Shown: positions 45,647 to 56,806 of the stretch, one piece after another | Layout: each line of letters opens with the position of its first letter | Numbering within the stretch: position 1 is the stretch's first letter | Assembly (NCBI GenBank): GCA_963712825.1 | Contig: CAVQJP010000002.1 | Span: forward strand, 124,001 to 188,000 | Source of the DNA: AP-15 sp963712825 | GTDB lineage: Bacteria; Pseudomonadota; Alphaproteobacteria; ATCC43930; CGMCC-115725 | Direction of reading: 5' to 3' | Length of the DNA stretch: 64,000 bases | The notes under the pieces: generated by a model | Seen by the model: only the letters and a program-made list of their open reading frames with translations | Told to the model about the DNA's origin: nothing | Database searches by the model: none | Position numbers and translations under genes: made by a program

Positions 45647-46630
45647 ATGGAAGTCGGACGGCGGCAGAGCCGGTTTGCCTGGGCGATCGACAAGCCTCGG
45701 ATCAGCCCTGCTTATGCCGCGATCCTGGCATCGGGCGCGCTCGTCTGGTGGCTGTCGCACAGCCGCCCGGCGCTGATGCCGCCGTGGATGCCGTGGGACT
45801 TTTCCCCGGTCGTGTACCTGGCGACGGCGCTGACCCTGCTGTGGTTCTTTCGCGGGCTAAGCCTGATGCCGGCGACCGAGCGGCCGGCGCCATGGCGCTG
45901 CATCGCCTTTGTCCTCGGGGTCGTGGCGATCTATGCGGTGCTGCAGACCCGGTTTGAATACTGGTCGCAACACATGTTCTTTTTGAACCGCGTCCAGCAT
46001 GTCGTCATGCACCATTTGGGGCCGTTTCTGGTGGCGCTCGGCGCCGCCGGCGGGGCGATCCGGCGCGGCATGCCGCACCCTTTCCGGCAGATCGCGGACA
46101 GCGCCCCGATCGCGGCGGCGCTGCGGGTCGTGCAGCAGCCGCTGCTGGCGGCTCTCCTGTTTGTCGGGCTGTTTTATTTCTGGCTGATCCCGGCGGTGCA
46201 TTTTCGTGCGATGATCGATGCGCGGCTTTATGCGCTGATGAATTGGAGCATGGTGCTCGACGGGATGCTGTTCTGGTGGCTGGTGTTGGACGTGCGGCCA
46301 AGCCCGCCGGCGCGGGTGTCGTACGGGGTGCGCGCGGCACTGGCGCTCGGGGTCATGTTTCCGCAGATCGCGCTCGGCGCGGCCGTCACCTTTTCGCGGA
46401 CCGACCTCTACCCTTATTACGATCTGTGCGGGCGGCTGTTCCCGTCGATGAGCGCGCTCAACGACCAGCATGTCGGCGGCATCGTGATCTGGATCCCGCC
46501 GGCGATGATGAGCGTGGTCGCCGTGCTGCTGGTGATCAACGCGCTCAGATTGCATGAGGAATCGACAATGGAGACCGGCGATGACGCGGTGGCGCTCGCC
46601 AAGCTTGCCAGCAGCTGGACCGGCCGCTAG
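45647..46630 (+). CDS. ctaG: Cytochrome c oxidase assembly protein, caa3-type CtaG
   Basis: A 327-residue membrane protein of the Caa3_CtaG family, with about seven hydrophobic spans. His-rich segments typical of this family appear in VQHVVMHHLGPFLVALGA and FYFWLIPAVHFRAMIDARLY, and the late NDQHVGGIVIWIPPAMMSV is diagnostic. It is thought to help deliver copper to cytochrome oxidase. It overlaps the next gene, a periplasmic copper chaperone, by 50 bases. An SCO gene lies convergently beyond that, so the group serves oxidase maturation. No oxidase subunit genes are in the window. Confidence 0.88.
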   Translation: MEVGRRQSRFAWAIDKPRISPAYAAILASGALVWWLSHSRPALMPPWMPWDFSPVVYLATALTLLWFFRGLSLMPATERPAPWRCIAFVLGVVAIYAVLQTRFEYWSQHMFFLNRVQHVVMHHLGPFLVALGAAGGAIRRGMPHPFRQIADSAPIAAALRVVQQPLLAALLFVGLFYFWLIPAVHFRAMIDARLYALMNWSMVLDGMLFWWLVLDVRPSPPARVSYGVRAALALGVMFPQIALGAAVTFSRTDLYPYYDLCGRLFPSMSALNDQHVGGIVIWIPPAMMSVVAVLLVINALRLHEESTMETGDDAVALAKLASSWTGR

Positions 46631-47078
46631 CCGGGTGCGGCGGGCGACCATTGCCGCCGGCGCGCTGGCGGCGGCACTGGCGCTCGCCAGCGCGGCGTCA
46701 GCGGCGCCGAACGGGCTTGTGATCAGCGGGCAATGGTTTCGTCTGATCATGCCGTCATTGCCGGCGGCGGGCTATTTCACCTTGTCCAACGCGACCGCCG
46801 CACCGCAGCGACTGGTCGCCGCCGCGTCGCCGGCCTGCGGCGCGCTGATGCTGCATAAAAGCGTCAGCGCGAACGGCACCGAGCGGATGGTGATGGTGGC
46901 GAGCGTTCCCGTCCCGGCCCACGGCAAAATCGAGTTCGCGCCCGGCGGCTATCACCTGATGTGCATGTCGCCCGCGGCGGCGATGAAGCCTGGGCAGTCG
47001 GTCCCGGTCACCCTGCGGCTGGCCGACGGCACGACTGTTACCGCGAGCTTTCCGGTGCGCGGCGCCACCGGCAAATAA
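46581..47078 (+). CDS. Periplasmic copper chaperone PCu(A)C
   Basis: A 165-residue exported protein. The signal peptide (about residues 1-42) ends at ASAASAA. The mature part carries the copper ligands of the PCuAC family in MLHKSVSANGTERMVMV and FAPGGYHLMCM, i.e. His and Met at the H(M)x10Mx21HxM spacing. It hands Cu(I) to SCO or directly to the CuA site. The ATG at 46581 overlaps the end of ctaG in another frame. It faces the SCO gene, with 6 bases between their stops. Confidence 0.88.
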   Translation: MTRWRSPSLPAAGPAASRVRRATIAAGALAAALALASAASAAPNGLVISGQWFRLIMPSLPAAGYFTLSNATAAPQRLVAAASPACGALMLHKSVSANGTERMVMVASVPVPAHGKIEFAPGGYHLMCMSPAAAMKPGQSVPVTLRLADGTTVTASFPVRGATGK

Positions 47079-47084
47079 CCGGCG

Positions 47085-47744
47085 TCAGACCCAGCTTTCG
47101 AGGCGCGCCAACAAGCCCGGTGGATGAGCCGCCTCGACCAGCCGCTTCAGATCGGCGGTCGTGCCGGCGATGTCGGGTGTCGTCGAGGCGAGCGAGGCCA
47201 CGATCAGGCGGGCCGCGCCGCTGCCGTCAAAGACGTAGATCGCCGAGCTGTGGGTGACCTCGTAAGGGTGGTCCTCGGTTGCCGGGGTCACCGAGTAGAC
47301 AAAACGGTAGCGCCGCGCCAAGGCGGCCAATTCGTCGGGCGTGCCGCGCAGCCCGACGATCTCTTGCCCGAAATTCTTGACATAGGCGGCGAGCAGCGGC
47401 GGCGTGTCGCGGTTGGGGTCGACGGTGACGAACAGCACCCGGACATCGCGCGCCTCGGAGCCGAGCCGGGTCAGAACGTCGTGCACGTTCGACAACGTCG
47501 CCGGGCACACATCCGGGCAGTTGGTATAACCGAAATACAAGAGGACGACTTTGCCGCGGTACTCGGCCTGGGTTACGGGCTTGCCGTCGGCCGCACGCGT
47601 CATCACGAAAGACAAGGCCGGCAGGCTGCCCGACACGTCGATCGCGTGCCATTTGGCCTCGTTGCCGCAACCGGCAAGCAGCGCCAGGGCGAGACAGGCG
47701 CTCATGACTCCAGCAAAGCGGCGGCGGACCGGGCGCGGCGGCAT
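47085..47744 (-). CDS. SCO1/SenC family copper protein, lipoprotein
   Basis: A 219-residue thioredoxin-fold protein anchored by lipobox LLAGC (Cys26). The copper/redox motif CPDVC lies at 76-80 (YFGYTNCPDVCPATLSNVHD), and the His ligand in VTHSS is at about 165. It matures the CuA centre of cytochrome c oxidase with PCuAC. The start at 47744 gives a good basic n-region (PPRPVRRR). An upstream in-frame ATG at 47801 would add 19 residues and overlap the upstream small gene. Confidence 0.9.
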   Translation of the reverse strand: MPPRPVRRRFAGVMSACLALALLAGCGNEAKWHAIDVSGSLPALSFVMTRAADGKPVTQAEYRGKVVLLYFGYTNCPDVCPATLSNVHDVLTRLGSEARDVRVLFVTVDPNRDTPPLLAAYVKNFGQEIVGLRGTPDELAALARRYRFVYSVTPATEDHPYEVTHSSAIYVFDGSGAARLIVASLASTTPDIAGTTADLKRLVEAAHPPGLLARLESWV

Positions 47745-47766
47745 GCCGCGGCTGGTGCCGGGCTCG

Positions 47767-48030
47767 TCAGAGGTTCGCAAGCAGATGATGGGCTTCGGCA
47801 TAATGCAGCAGCACAGCCAGCGAGAGCACGGTGGCGAACCCCAAAACCGCGACGCTTCCGAGCACGAGCGCCAGCAGCCGGTTTTGCCGGCGCAGCGAGC
47901 GCTTTGCCGGCGGCGGCAGCCTCGGCGCCGTCCTCAGCGGCGGCTCGTCGCGTTCCGCGCTCGTGCTGTCCTCCGTTCGGTTACGTCCACGATCCGGCTG
48001 ACCTCGGCAGCGGCACTCGCGCGCCGCCAC
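47767..48030 (-). CDS. Small single-span membrane protein
   Basis: An 87-residue frame with a GTG start. It has a basic/Pro-rich N-terminal half and a single transmembrane helix (LLALVLGSVAVLGFATVLSL region) near the C-terminus, ending LLHYAEAHHLLANL with several His. It lies 22 bases upstream of the SCO start on the same strand, so it may belong to the copper group. No family recognised, and the start is uncertain. Confidence 0.45.
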   Translation of the reverse strand: MAARECRCRGQPDRGRNRTEDSTSAERDEPPLRTAPRLPPPAKRSLRRQNRLLALVLGSVAVLGFATVLSLAVLLHYAEAHHLLANL

Positions 48031-48198
48031 ATGCGGGATTTATAGGAGAACAGGGCGTAACCCCGTATGCGGCGGCTTGCCTCAGTCGGCTGCTTGGCGC
48101 TTATGCTGCCGCGGCAATCGGGTAAACCCCGCGCAGGCGAAACCAGAGTGCCCGCCGGCGTTTGCAGACCGGCCGTTCGCAAAAGAGGAGGAGAAGAC

Positions 48199-48447
48199 GT
48201 GCACTGGCTGTGGGTCATCATCATCGGCTTCCTGGCGGGTGCGGTCGCCAAGCTTTTTGTGCACGGGCCGGGCGGGTTTATCGTGACGACCCTGCTCGGC
48301 ATCGTCGGCGCGATCTTCGCATCATGGCTCGGGCAGCGCATCGGCTGGTACGCTCCCGGCCAGAATGCCGGTTTCATCGGTGCCATCGTCGGCGCGGTGC
48401 TGATCCTCGCAATCTACCGCGCGCTGTTCGGCAACCGCCAGTTCTGA
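48199..48447 (+). CDS. GlsB/YeaQ/YmgE family stress membrane protein
   Basis: An 82-residue membrane protein starting with GTG behind AGAGGAGGAGAA. The family pattern WVIIIGFLAGAVAKLFVHG, GGFIVTTLLGIVGAIFASWL and AGFIGAIVGAVLILAIYR gives three spans. Related proteins are induced by stress; the older label transglycosylase-associated has no direct enzymatic basis. Confidence 0.88.
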   Translation: MHWLWVIIIGFLAGAVAKLFVHGPGGFIVTTLLGIVGAIFASWLGQRIGWYAPGQNAGFIGAIVGAVLILAIYRALFGNRQF

Positions 48448-48694
48448 CAAGGCAGATGCCGGCGGCGAAGGCCACATACCGAGCGTTGCGGCGTCGCCGC
48501 GAGAACACCGGGCCGCCCTTCGCCCACACGCCCTGCGGCGGCGTCAGCGCTGCCTCGCTGCGGAGCTCTCTGATGTCGTCCATCGGCCCGCCTTCGGTGA
48601 TTTCACCCGGGAACTCTTGGAGCCGACGGCGAGTTCCGGCCGCACCGTCGCGCAGCGCCCCGCCATAGCGGTCAAAGCGTTTGTTGGCGGCCAC
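48448..48694 (-). other. Possible coding remnant before gyrA
   Basis: A minus-strand frame starting at 48694 reads MAANKRFDRYGGALRDGAAG, with later GEITEGGPMDDIRELRSEAA and LTPPQGVWAKGGPVFSRRRR. The first 75 residues look protein-like in composition. The end runs into the 3' part of the GlsB-like gene on the other strand. I do not recognise a family. It may be a small gene or a decayed one. Confidence 0.3.
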
Positions 48695-48701
48695 GGAATG
48701 C

Positions 48702-48722
48702 GGTAATTTGCTGAAAATTACC
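48702..48722. promoter_or_regulatory. Inverted repeat upstream of gyrA
   Basis: GGTAATTT and AAATTACC form an 8-base perfect inverted repeat with a 5-base centre, about 70 bases before the gyrA start in an AT-rich stretch. It may overlap the promoter. Confidence 0.35.
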
Positions 48723-48792
48723 TATATTTCAGAGGCGGCAAAGCGCCTCGTCGCCGCGAGCCAATCCCAGCCATTCACAGCAACGAGCAGCC

Positions 48793-51647
<2,855 letters not shown>

Positions 51648-51651
<4 letters not shown>

Positions 51652-52193
51652 GCGAGCCGCGCGTCGGGATCTATCCCGGCACCTTCGACCCGATCACCAA
51701 CGGCCATTCCGACATCATCCGGCGTGCCGCAAAGCTGGTCGATCGGCTGGTCATCGGGGTCGCCCGCAATGACGGCAAGGGGCCGCTGTTCGCGACCGAC
51801 GAGCGCGTGGAGATCGTGCGCGACGAGGTGGCGCACCTCGAAAACGGTGAAGCCGAGCGGATCGAGGTCCGCGCTTTCGACAGCCTGCTGATGCATTTCG
51901 CGCAGTCGGTCGACGCCAAGGTCATCATCCGCGGTTTGCGCGCGGTTTCCGATTTCGAATACGAATTCCAGATGGCCGGCATGAACGCGCGGCTCAACCC
52001 GGATATCGAAACCGTCTTTCTGATGGCGTCCGACCGCTACCAGTTCATCTCGTCGCGTTTTGTCAAGGAGATCGGCGCGCTCGGCGGCGACGTCTCGCAT
52101 TTCGTCAGCCCGCGCGTCGTCCTGCGGCTGCTCGACCGCTTCGCCAACGGGCGCGCCAAACCCAGGCGCCGCGCAGTCGCCGCCGCCGGATAG
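51648..52193 (+). CDS. coaD: Phosphopantetheine adenylyltransferase
   Basis: A 181-residue enzyme of coenzyme A synthesis. It has the nucleotidyltransferase start GIYPGTFDPITNGHSDIIRRA with TxGH-like residues, IRGLRAVSDFEYEFQMAGMN, and the ISSRFVKEIGALGGDV segment near the C-terminus. The start overlaps the gyrA stop by four bases. gyrA-coaD neighbours are common in alphaproteobacteria. Confidence 0.96.
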
Positions 52194-52254
52194 GGCTGCT
52201 TCCGGTCAGCCGCCGCCGACCCGCCGGCGAGCGGTACTAAGCCCCGCCCCCCTC

Positions 52255-52291
52255 GCGTATTTTTTAACCCGGCCGCGCCGCGTATTTTTTA
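52255..52291. repeat. Two copies of a T-rich 12-mer
   Basis: GCGTATTTTTTA occurs at 52255-52266 and 52280-52291, 25 bases apart, in the intergenic space after coaD. The T-runs could serve termination or be a spaced binding site. The rest of 52194-52454 shows nothing recognised. Confidence 0.5.
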
Positions 52292-52454
52292 CGACGGGCG
52301 ATTTCCGCAATTAAAACTGCCTGGCGCAGCCGGTAAAACTGGCCGGGACGCAACGCGCGGCGACACGTCCCCGTCTGTGAAGCAGGTCACAGCGCCACCC
52401 GCTATTTTGGGTTAATTCGGTCGCGATCGGACGCAAAACCGTCAGGAGATCGTC

Positions 52455-52829
52455 ATGACCGCGTGGCTGACCACACCCCTTCGCTGGACCGAGGAGGCCG
52501 AGGCGGAAGCGATGTGCGCCGAGGCCGTGCTCGAGCGCGAACCGCAAAGTGCCGCCGTCCGGGTCGCAGCCGATGCCGTTGCGATCGCGTCCGCGGCACC
52601 ACGGCGGCGCCGGCCATCGCCGCTCAACCCGCTCGCCTGGTTGCATTATCAAATAACGCGAGACGGCGAGCCACGAAATGGTCTACTATGGTTAGCAGCT
52701 AAACTGTCTCGCCAAGCATGGCAGCCGCGGCCCGCTTTGAATAACCGTCGCGGCCGTTCCGGCGAGACAAGCTACCTGCGCGATAATCACCTCCCGCGGG
52801 TCGCGGCAGCGCGTAGAGGACTGTCATGA
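52455..52829 (+). CDS. Small protein of unknown function upstream of a Crp/Fnr regulator
   Basis: A 124-residue frame with AGGAG 7 bases before its ATG. The N-terminal 40 residues are acidic and Ala-rich, and the middle holds PLNPLAWLHYQITRDGEP and GLLWLAAKLSRQAW. The tail is basic. Its stop overlaps the regulator's ATG (ATGA), so the two are co-translated. I recognise no family. Confidence 0.5.
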   Translation: MTAWLTTPLRWTEEAEAEAMCAEAVLEREPQSAAVRVAADAVAIASAAPRRRRPSPLNPLAWLHYQITRDGEPRNGLLWLAAKLSRQAWQPRPALNNRRGRSGETSYLRDNHLPRVAAARRGLS

Positions 52830-53521
52830 TCGGCCCGACCTATCAGGAAAAACGTCAGATCTTCGAGAAGAATTTTTTGCTCGGCAAGTTGAGCCCAAGT
52901 GAAATTGATGCGCTTTTGCGGTATTCGCGCGTCGAGCACTATCCTGCCGGTGAGGAAATTTTCGCCAAGGGCTCCCCCGGAAACAGCATGATGATCGTGC
53001 TGCGCGGCAGGGTCAGAATCAGCTCGATTTCGCTGACCGGCAGGGAAATCGTCCTAAATATAATCACCGCCGGCCAGATTGTCGGCGAAATCGCGACGCT
53101 TGACGGCGGCGAGCGCAGCGGCGATGCCGTCGCCATGGGCGATTGCGAGCTGCTGGTGCTCAATCGTCGCGATTTCATGCCGTTTCTCGAAAATCGCGCC
53201 GACATCTGCCTGATGCTGATCAAGATATTGTGCCAGCGTCTGCGGCAGACCAGTGAGCAGGTCGAGGATCTGCAGTTTCGCCATCTCGAAGGACGGATCG
53301 CCAAGGCGTTGCTGCACCTCTCCGAACGCTCGGGGCGGCCCGGCGTCGACGGCCGCGTGCTCGAGCTGCACATGTCGCAAAGCGAGCTGGGGAACATCGT
53401 CGGCAGCTCGCGGGAGAGCGTCAACAAGCAGCTGCAGGCGTGGCACAAGGCCGGTTTGATCGATCTCGCCAAGGGAACGATCCTGATCCGTGACCCCGCC
53501 GCGATCGAGCTGCTGATCTGA
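52826..53521 (+). CDS. Crp/Fnr-family transcription regulator
   Basis: A 231-residue regulator. The cNMP-binding jelly roll spans about 20-140 (YPAGEEIFAKGSPGNSMMIV, then GQIVGEIATLDGGERSGDAV). The winged helix-turn-helix at about 165-220 includes MSQSELGNIVGSSRESVNKQ. There is no N-terminal Cys cluster, so it is not an oxygen-sensing FNR. The PGE-like phosphate-binding segment reads GEIATLDGGERS, close to Crp, so cAMP binding is possible and would fit the cyclase gene in this window. Confidence 0.9.
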   Translation: MIGPTYQEKRQIFEKNFLLGKLSPSEIDALLRYSRVEHYPAGEEIFAKGSPGNSMMIVLRGRVRISSISLTGREIVLNIITAGQIVGEIATLDGGERSGDAVAMGDCELLVLNRRDFMPFLENRADICLMLIKILCQRLRQTSEQVEDLQFRHLEGRIAKALLHLSERSGRPGVDGRVLELHMSQSELGNIVGSSRESVNKQLQAWHKAGLIDLAKGTILIRDPAAIELLI

Positions 53522-53623
53522 CGGTCGGGCGCGGGCGCGCGCGGGTCGAGGAAACCCGGCATCGGTTTGGCACGATGGGCGCCCCATATCCCCCTGGTTG
53601 TCGACCATAAGGGGCCGTTCTCG

Positions 53624-54637
53624 ATGCCGATCGCGCCGCGCCCCGAGACTTGGATCAGGCCGACAGCCGCCGGCCTCTATTGCGAGCCCGGTGATTTTCA
53701 CATCGACCCGTCGCGTCCGGCGCCGCGCGCCGTCATCAGCCACGGCCACGGCGATCATGCGCGTGCCGGCAACGGCCATGTGCTGACCACGCCGCAAACC
53801 GCCGCGATCATGCAGATGCGCTATGGCGAGGGCGCCGGCGTCACCATGCAGACGCTCCCTTATGACGAGAGCTTGACGATCGGGGCGGTCCGCATCCGCC
53901 TGGTGCCGGCGGGCCATATCCTCGGCAGCGCCCAGATCGTGCTCGAATACGGCGGCAGCCGGGTCGTCGTTTCCGGCGACTACAAACGCCGCCCAGACCC
54001 GACCTGCGCCTCGTTCGAACCGCAAAACTGCGACCTGTTTATTACCGAGGCGACCTTTGGCCTGCCGGTCTTCCGCCATCCGCCGGACGACCGGGAGATC
54101 GACAAGCTGCTCCATTCGCTCACATTGTTCCCCGAGCGCTGCCATCTGGTCGGGGTCTATGTGCTGGGGAAGTGCCAGCGCGTTCTGGCGTTGTTGCGGC
54201 GCGCCGGCTACGAGGAACCGGTCTACCTGCACGGCGCGCTGCTCGGGATGACCGAGCTTTACGAGCGGCTGGGGGTGGCGCTCGGGACGGTGTTGCCGGC
54301 GACCGGCATGCCGCGCGACGCGTTGAAGGGCCGCATCGTGCTGGCGCCGCCGAGTGCTGCCGCCGAGCCGTGGTCGCGCCGTCTCCCGGACCCGCTCGTC
54401 GCGCAAGCCTCGGGCTGGATGCGGGTGCGCCAGCGTGCCAAGGCGAGCGGGGTCGAGCTGCCGTTGGTGATCTCGGACCATGCCGATTGGGACGAGCTGA
54501 CCCAAACCCTCGACGATGTCGCCGCCGAGGAGATCTGGGTGACCCACGGCCGCGAGGAGGCGCTCGTCCATTACGCGGCCAAACGCGGCTATCGCGCGCG
54601 CGCCTTGGCGCTTGTCGGCTACGAAGAAGACGAATAG
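53624..54637 (+). CDS. Ligase-associated DNA exonuclease (metallo-beta-lactamase fold)
   Basis: A 337-residue nuclease of the SNM1/CPSF-like branch. The metal-binding motif SHGHGDH lies at 39-45. Further motifs are VPAGHILGSAQIVLEYGG, VSGDYKRRPDPTCASFEP, and the late LVISDHADWDEL and WVTHGREE. In many bacteria this gene directly precedes an ATP-dependent DNA ligase; here the ligase follows about 4.3 kb later, after the antiporter operon. The start at 53624 gives the usual length, and an AAGGGG lies 10 bases upstream. Confidence 0.9.
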   Translation: MPIAPRPETWIRPTAAGLYCEPGDFHIDPSRPAPRAVISHGHGDHARAGNGHVLTTPQTAAIMQMRYGEGAGVTMQTLPYDESLTIGAVRIRLVPAGHILGSAQIVLEYGGSRVVVSGDYKRRPDPTCASFEPQNCDLFITEATFGLPVFRHPPDDREIDKLLHSLTLFPERCHLVGVYVLGKCQRVLALLRRAGYEEPVYLHGALLGMTELYERLGVALGTVLPATGMPRDALKGRIVLAPPSAAAEPWSRRLPDPLVAQASGWMRVRQRAKASGVELPLVISDHADWDELTQTLDDVAAEEIWVTHGREEALVHYAAKRGYRARALALVGYEEDE

Positions 54638-54714
54638 ACGCGCATCGGCTGCGCGAGGAACTCGCGCGGCGCGAGCATTGTTGCTGAACCGGACTTGCAG
54701 TCGAGGCAGCGCCG

Positions 54715-55173
54715 GTGGCGGCAACGGAAGGGTTCGGAGGCAGGCTCGTGGCGCATGCGATCGCCGCCTGGATCGCGTTTTTCGCGTTTTACCTGCTGTT
54801 CGCCGGGACCGTGGAGCCCGCCAAGCTGGCCGCAGGCGGCGCTTGCGCCGGGCTTGCCGCGGTCTTCGAGGCGGCATTGCGAGCCCATAACGAGCGTCCG
54901 CTCGACCTCACTCTGCCGATGCTTCGCCCGCTGGCTCCGGCATCGGGTCAGCTCGTCCTTGACACGTTTCGGGTTGGGGCTGCCTTGCTCGCCGCCTTTC
55001 GCCGGCCCCCCTCCGGCCGGTTCCGCACGGTCGCGGTGCCGCATGGAACCGCGGCGGAGGCCCCCGCCGGGCGGGGGATTGCGGTCGCGGCCGCCTCGCT
55101 CGCGCCCAACAGCTTTGTCGTCGGCGACGGCCCCGAGCGCGGCCGCATGCTGGTCCACCAGTTGGCCGACTGA
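54715..55173 (+). CDS. mnhE: Mrp-type antiporter subunit E (MbhA-like)
   Basis: A 152-residue protein with a GTG start. Hydrophobic spans fall near residues 15-50. The C-terminal soluble part (LAPNSFVVGDGPERGRMLVHQLAD) resembles the MnhE ending, where LTPGT-type and H-L motifs are usual. First gene of the antiporter operon, which is read EFG-D'-E'B-C-D. It begins 77 bases after the exonuclease stop. Confidence 0.75.
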   Translation: MAATEGFGGRLVAHAIAAWIAFFAFYLLFAGTVEPAKLAAGGACAGLAAVFEAALRAHNERPLDLTLPMLRPLAPASGQLVLDTFRVGAALLAAFRRPPSGRFRTVAVPHGTAAEAPAGRGIAVAAASLAPNSFVVGDGPERGRMLVHQLAD

Positions 55174-55189
55174 AAAGCGGGCGCACCGG

Positions 55190-55441
55190 ATGAACCTCTG
55201 GCTCACCGCCGTCCTGGGGCTGTTGCCGGCGCTCGCCGCCGCGGGCTGGGTCGCGGCAACGGCCGATGTCGAAAATCGCTTTGTCGCGCTCGAGCTGGCC
55301 TCGACCTTTGCGGTTTTCATACTGATGCTGCTGGCCGTCGGCTACGATCAGCCCTCGTTCGTCGATCTTGCCCTGACGCTTGTCCTGCTGTCTTTCCCCG
55401 GCGCCTTGGCCTACGCCCATTTCCTGGAGCGGTGGATATGA
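55190..55441 (+). CDS. mnhF: Mrp-type antiporter subunit F
   Basis: An 83-residue membrane protein with three spans and a family-like middle (DVENRFVALELASTFAVFIL, then QPSFVDLALTLVLLSFPGAL). MnhF/MrpF proteins are about 85-95 residues. It starts 16 bases after mnhE and overlaps mnhG (ATGA). Confidence 0.85.
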   Translation: MNLWLTAVLGLLPALAAAGWVAATADVENRFVALELASTFAVFILMLLAVGYDQPSFVDLALTLVLLSFPGALAYAHFLERWI

Positions 55442-55740
55442 GTGCCGCGGCACTGGCGGAAACCGTGCTGGTCGGCCTGGGGGTCATGGCCTGCTGGCTC
55501 GCCGCCTTTGGCCTCTTGCGCCTGCCCGATGTGTTCGCCCGGCTCCACTGCGTCGGCTTTGCCGGGGCCGCGGGCGGGTTCTCCTTTGCCGCGGCGATCG
55601 TGATTGACCGCGGCGACGACCCGCTCGGTTTCAAATCCGTGGCTGCGGCCGTCCTGCTGCTGCTGACCGGCGCGTTCGTTGTGCACGCCACCGGACGGGC
55701 ATTGCGGTTGCGCCGGCGAGCCGGAGAGCATGGCCGATGA
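55438..55740 (+). CDS. mnhG: Mrp-type antiporter subunit G
   Basis: A 100-residue protein with three spans. The family signature LLRLPDVFARLHCVGFAGAAG is the MnhG/PhaG motif LPDxxtRxHaa. An alternative GTG start lies two codons upstream. Its stop overlaps the next start. Confidence 0.88.
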   Translation: MSAAALAETVLVGLGVMACWLAAFGLLRLPDVFARLHCVGFAGAAGGFSFAAAIVIDRGDDPLGFKSVAAAVLLLLTGAFVVHATGRALRLRRRAGEHGR

Positions 55741-55997
55741 CGCCGCTGCAGATCGGACTCTACTTGTTGGCCGCAATGTCGGGCGCCGGGGTGGTGCTGA
55801 GCCGGGAACCGCGGCGTCAGGCGGTCATGATGGGGTTTAACGGGCTCGTGCTGGCGCTCTTGTTTATGGTTCTGCAAGCCCCCGACGTCGCCTATTCGGA
55901 GCTGGCCGTCAACACGGTGGCGGTGCCCTTTCTTTTTCTCGTTACGCTCGCCGCGGCGCGCATCAACCAGCGCCGGCGGCAGGCCGAAGAGCAATGA
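55737..55997 (+). CDS. DUF4040 (MbhD-like) antiporter subunit
   Basis: An 86-residue protein of three spans. LQAPDVAYSELAVNTVAVPFLF matches the DUF4040/MbhD domain, which in standard Mrp systems forms part of the C-terminal region of MnhA. Here it stands alone. The start and stop overlap both neighbouring genes by four bases. Confidence 0.85.
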   Translation: MTPLQIGLYLLAAMSGAGVVLSREPRRQAVMMGFNGLVLALLFMVLQAPDVAYSELAVNTVAVPFLFLVTLAAARINQRRRQAEEQ

Positions 55998-56806
55998 GCG
56001 CGATGCGAACCGCTCTCGCCGCGGTTTCGCTCGTGCTCGGCCTCGGGTTCGCCGCCGCCGGCCTGTGGCGACTGCCGGCCTTCGGCCATTATCCCGGCCC
56101 CTACGGCGACATCCTCAACGCCGTCGGCACCAACGAGCGGCACGGCACCAACATCGTCACCCTCGTCAATTTCGACTATCGCGGCTTTGACACCTTGGGC
56201 GAGGAATACATGTTGTTCGCCGCCGTGATTGGCGCCGTGGTGCTGTTGCGCGAACATCGCGGCGAAGAGACGACCGCCCGGCCGGGCAAGATTTCCGAGC
56301 GGCCGGTCCCCGGGCGCACCGACGCCGTCGCCCTCGGCTGCCGTCTCGCCCTCGGCCTCACCGTCGTTTTTGGCATCTACGTCGTGCTGCACGCGCAGCT
56401 CACTCCCGGCGGCGGGTTTCAGGGCGGTGCGATCGTCGGCTCGGCGGTGTCGCTGCTGTATCTCGGTCTCGGCTACCGCGTCTGGCGCGGATTGATGAAA
56501 GGCGTCGTGCTCGACGCCGCCGAGGCGGTGGGGGCGGGAGCGTTCGTCGTCGCCGGGCTTGCCGCAATGGCGGCGGGAGCACCGTTCTTGACGAATTTGC
56601 TGCCGCTGGGGAAGACCGGCTCGATCGTCTCGGCCGGGACTGTGCCTTTGCTCAACATCGCCGTCGGCGTGGCGGTCAGCACCGGCTTCGCCGTACTCTT
56701 TCTCGAATATCTCGAAGAAACGCGCGAGCCCGAAGGCGGGGACGAGGCCAGCGAGCGCGAAGGCGAGAACCAGGCCAGCGAGCCCGAAGGCGAGAACCAG
56801 GAATGA
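55994..56806 (+). CDS. Fused MbhE-MnhB antiporter subunit
   Basis: A 270-residue protein. The N-terminal third (NIVTLVNFDYRGFDTLGEEY, MLFAAVIGAVVLLRE) is the MbhE domain, elsewhere the tail of MnhA. The second part from about residue 110 (FGIYVVLHAQLTPGGGFQGG, AIVGSAVSLLYLGLG) is the MnhB domain. A Glu-rich repetitive tail (two copies of the SERE/SEPEGENQ type) ends it. It overlaps both neighbours. Confidence 0.85.
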   Translation: MSAMRTALAAVSLVLGLGFAAAGLWRLPAFGHYPGPYGDILNAVGTNERHGTNIVTLVNFDYRGFDTLGEEYMLFAAVIGAVVLLREHRGEETTARPGKISERPVPGRTDAVALGCRLALGLTVVFGIYVVLHAQLTPGGGFQGGAIVGSAVSLLYLGLGYRVWRGLMKGVVLDAAEAVGAGAFVVAGLAAMAAGAPFLTNLLPLGKTGSIVSAGTVPLLNIAVGVAVSTGFAVLFLEYLEETREPEGGDEASEREGENQASEPEGENQE

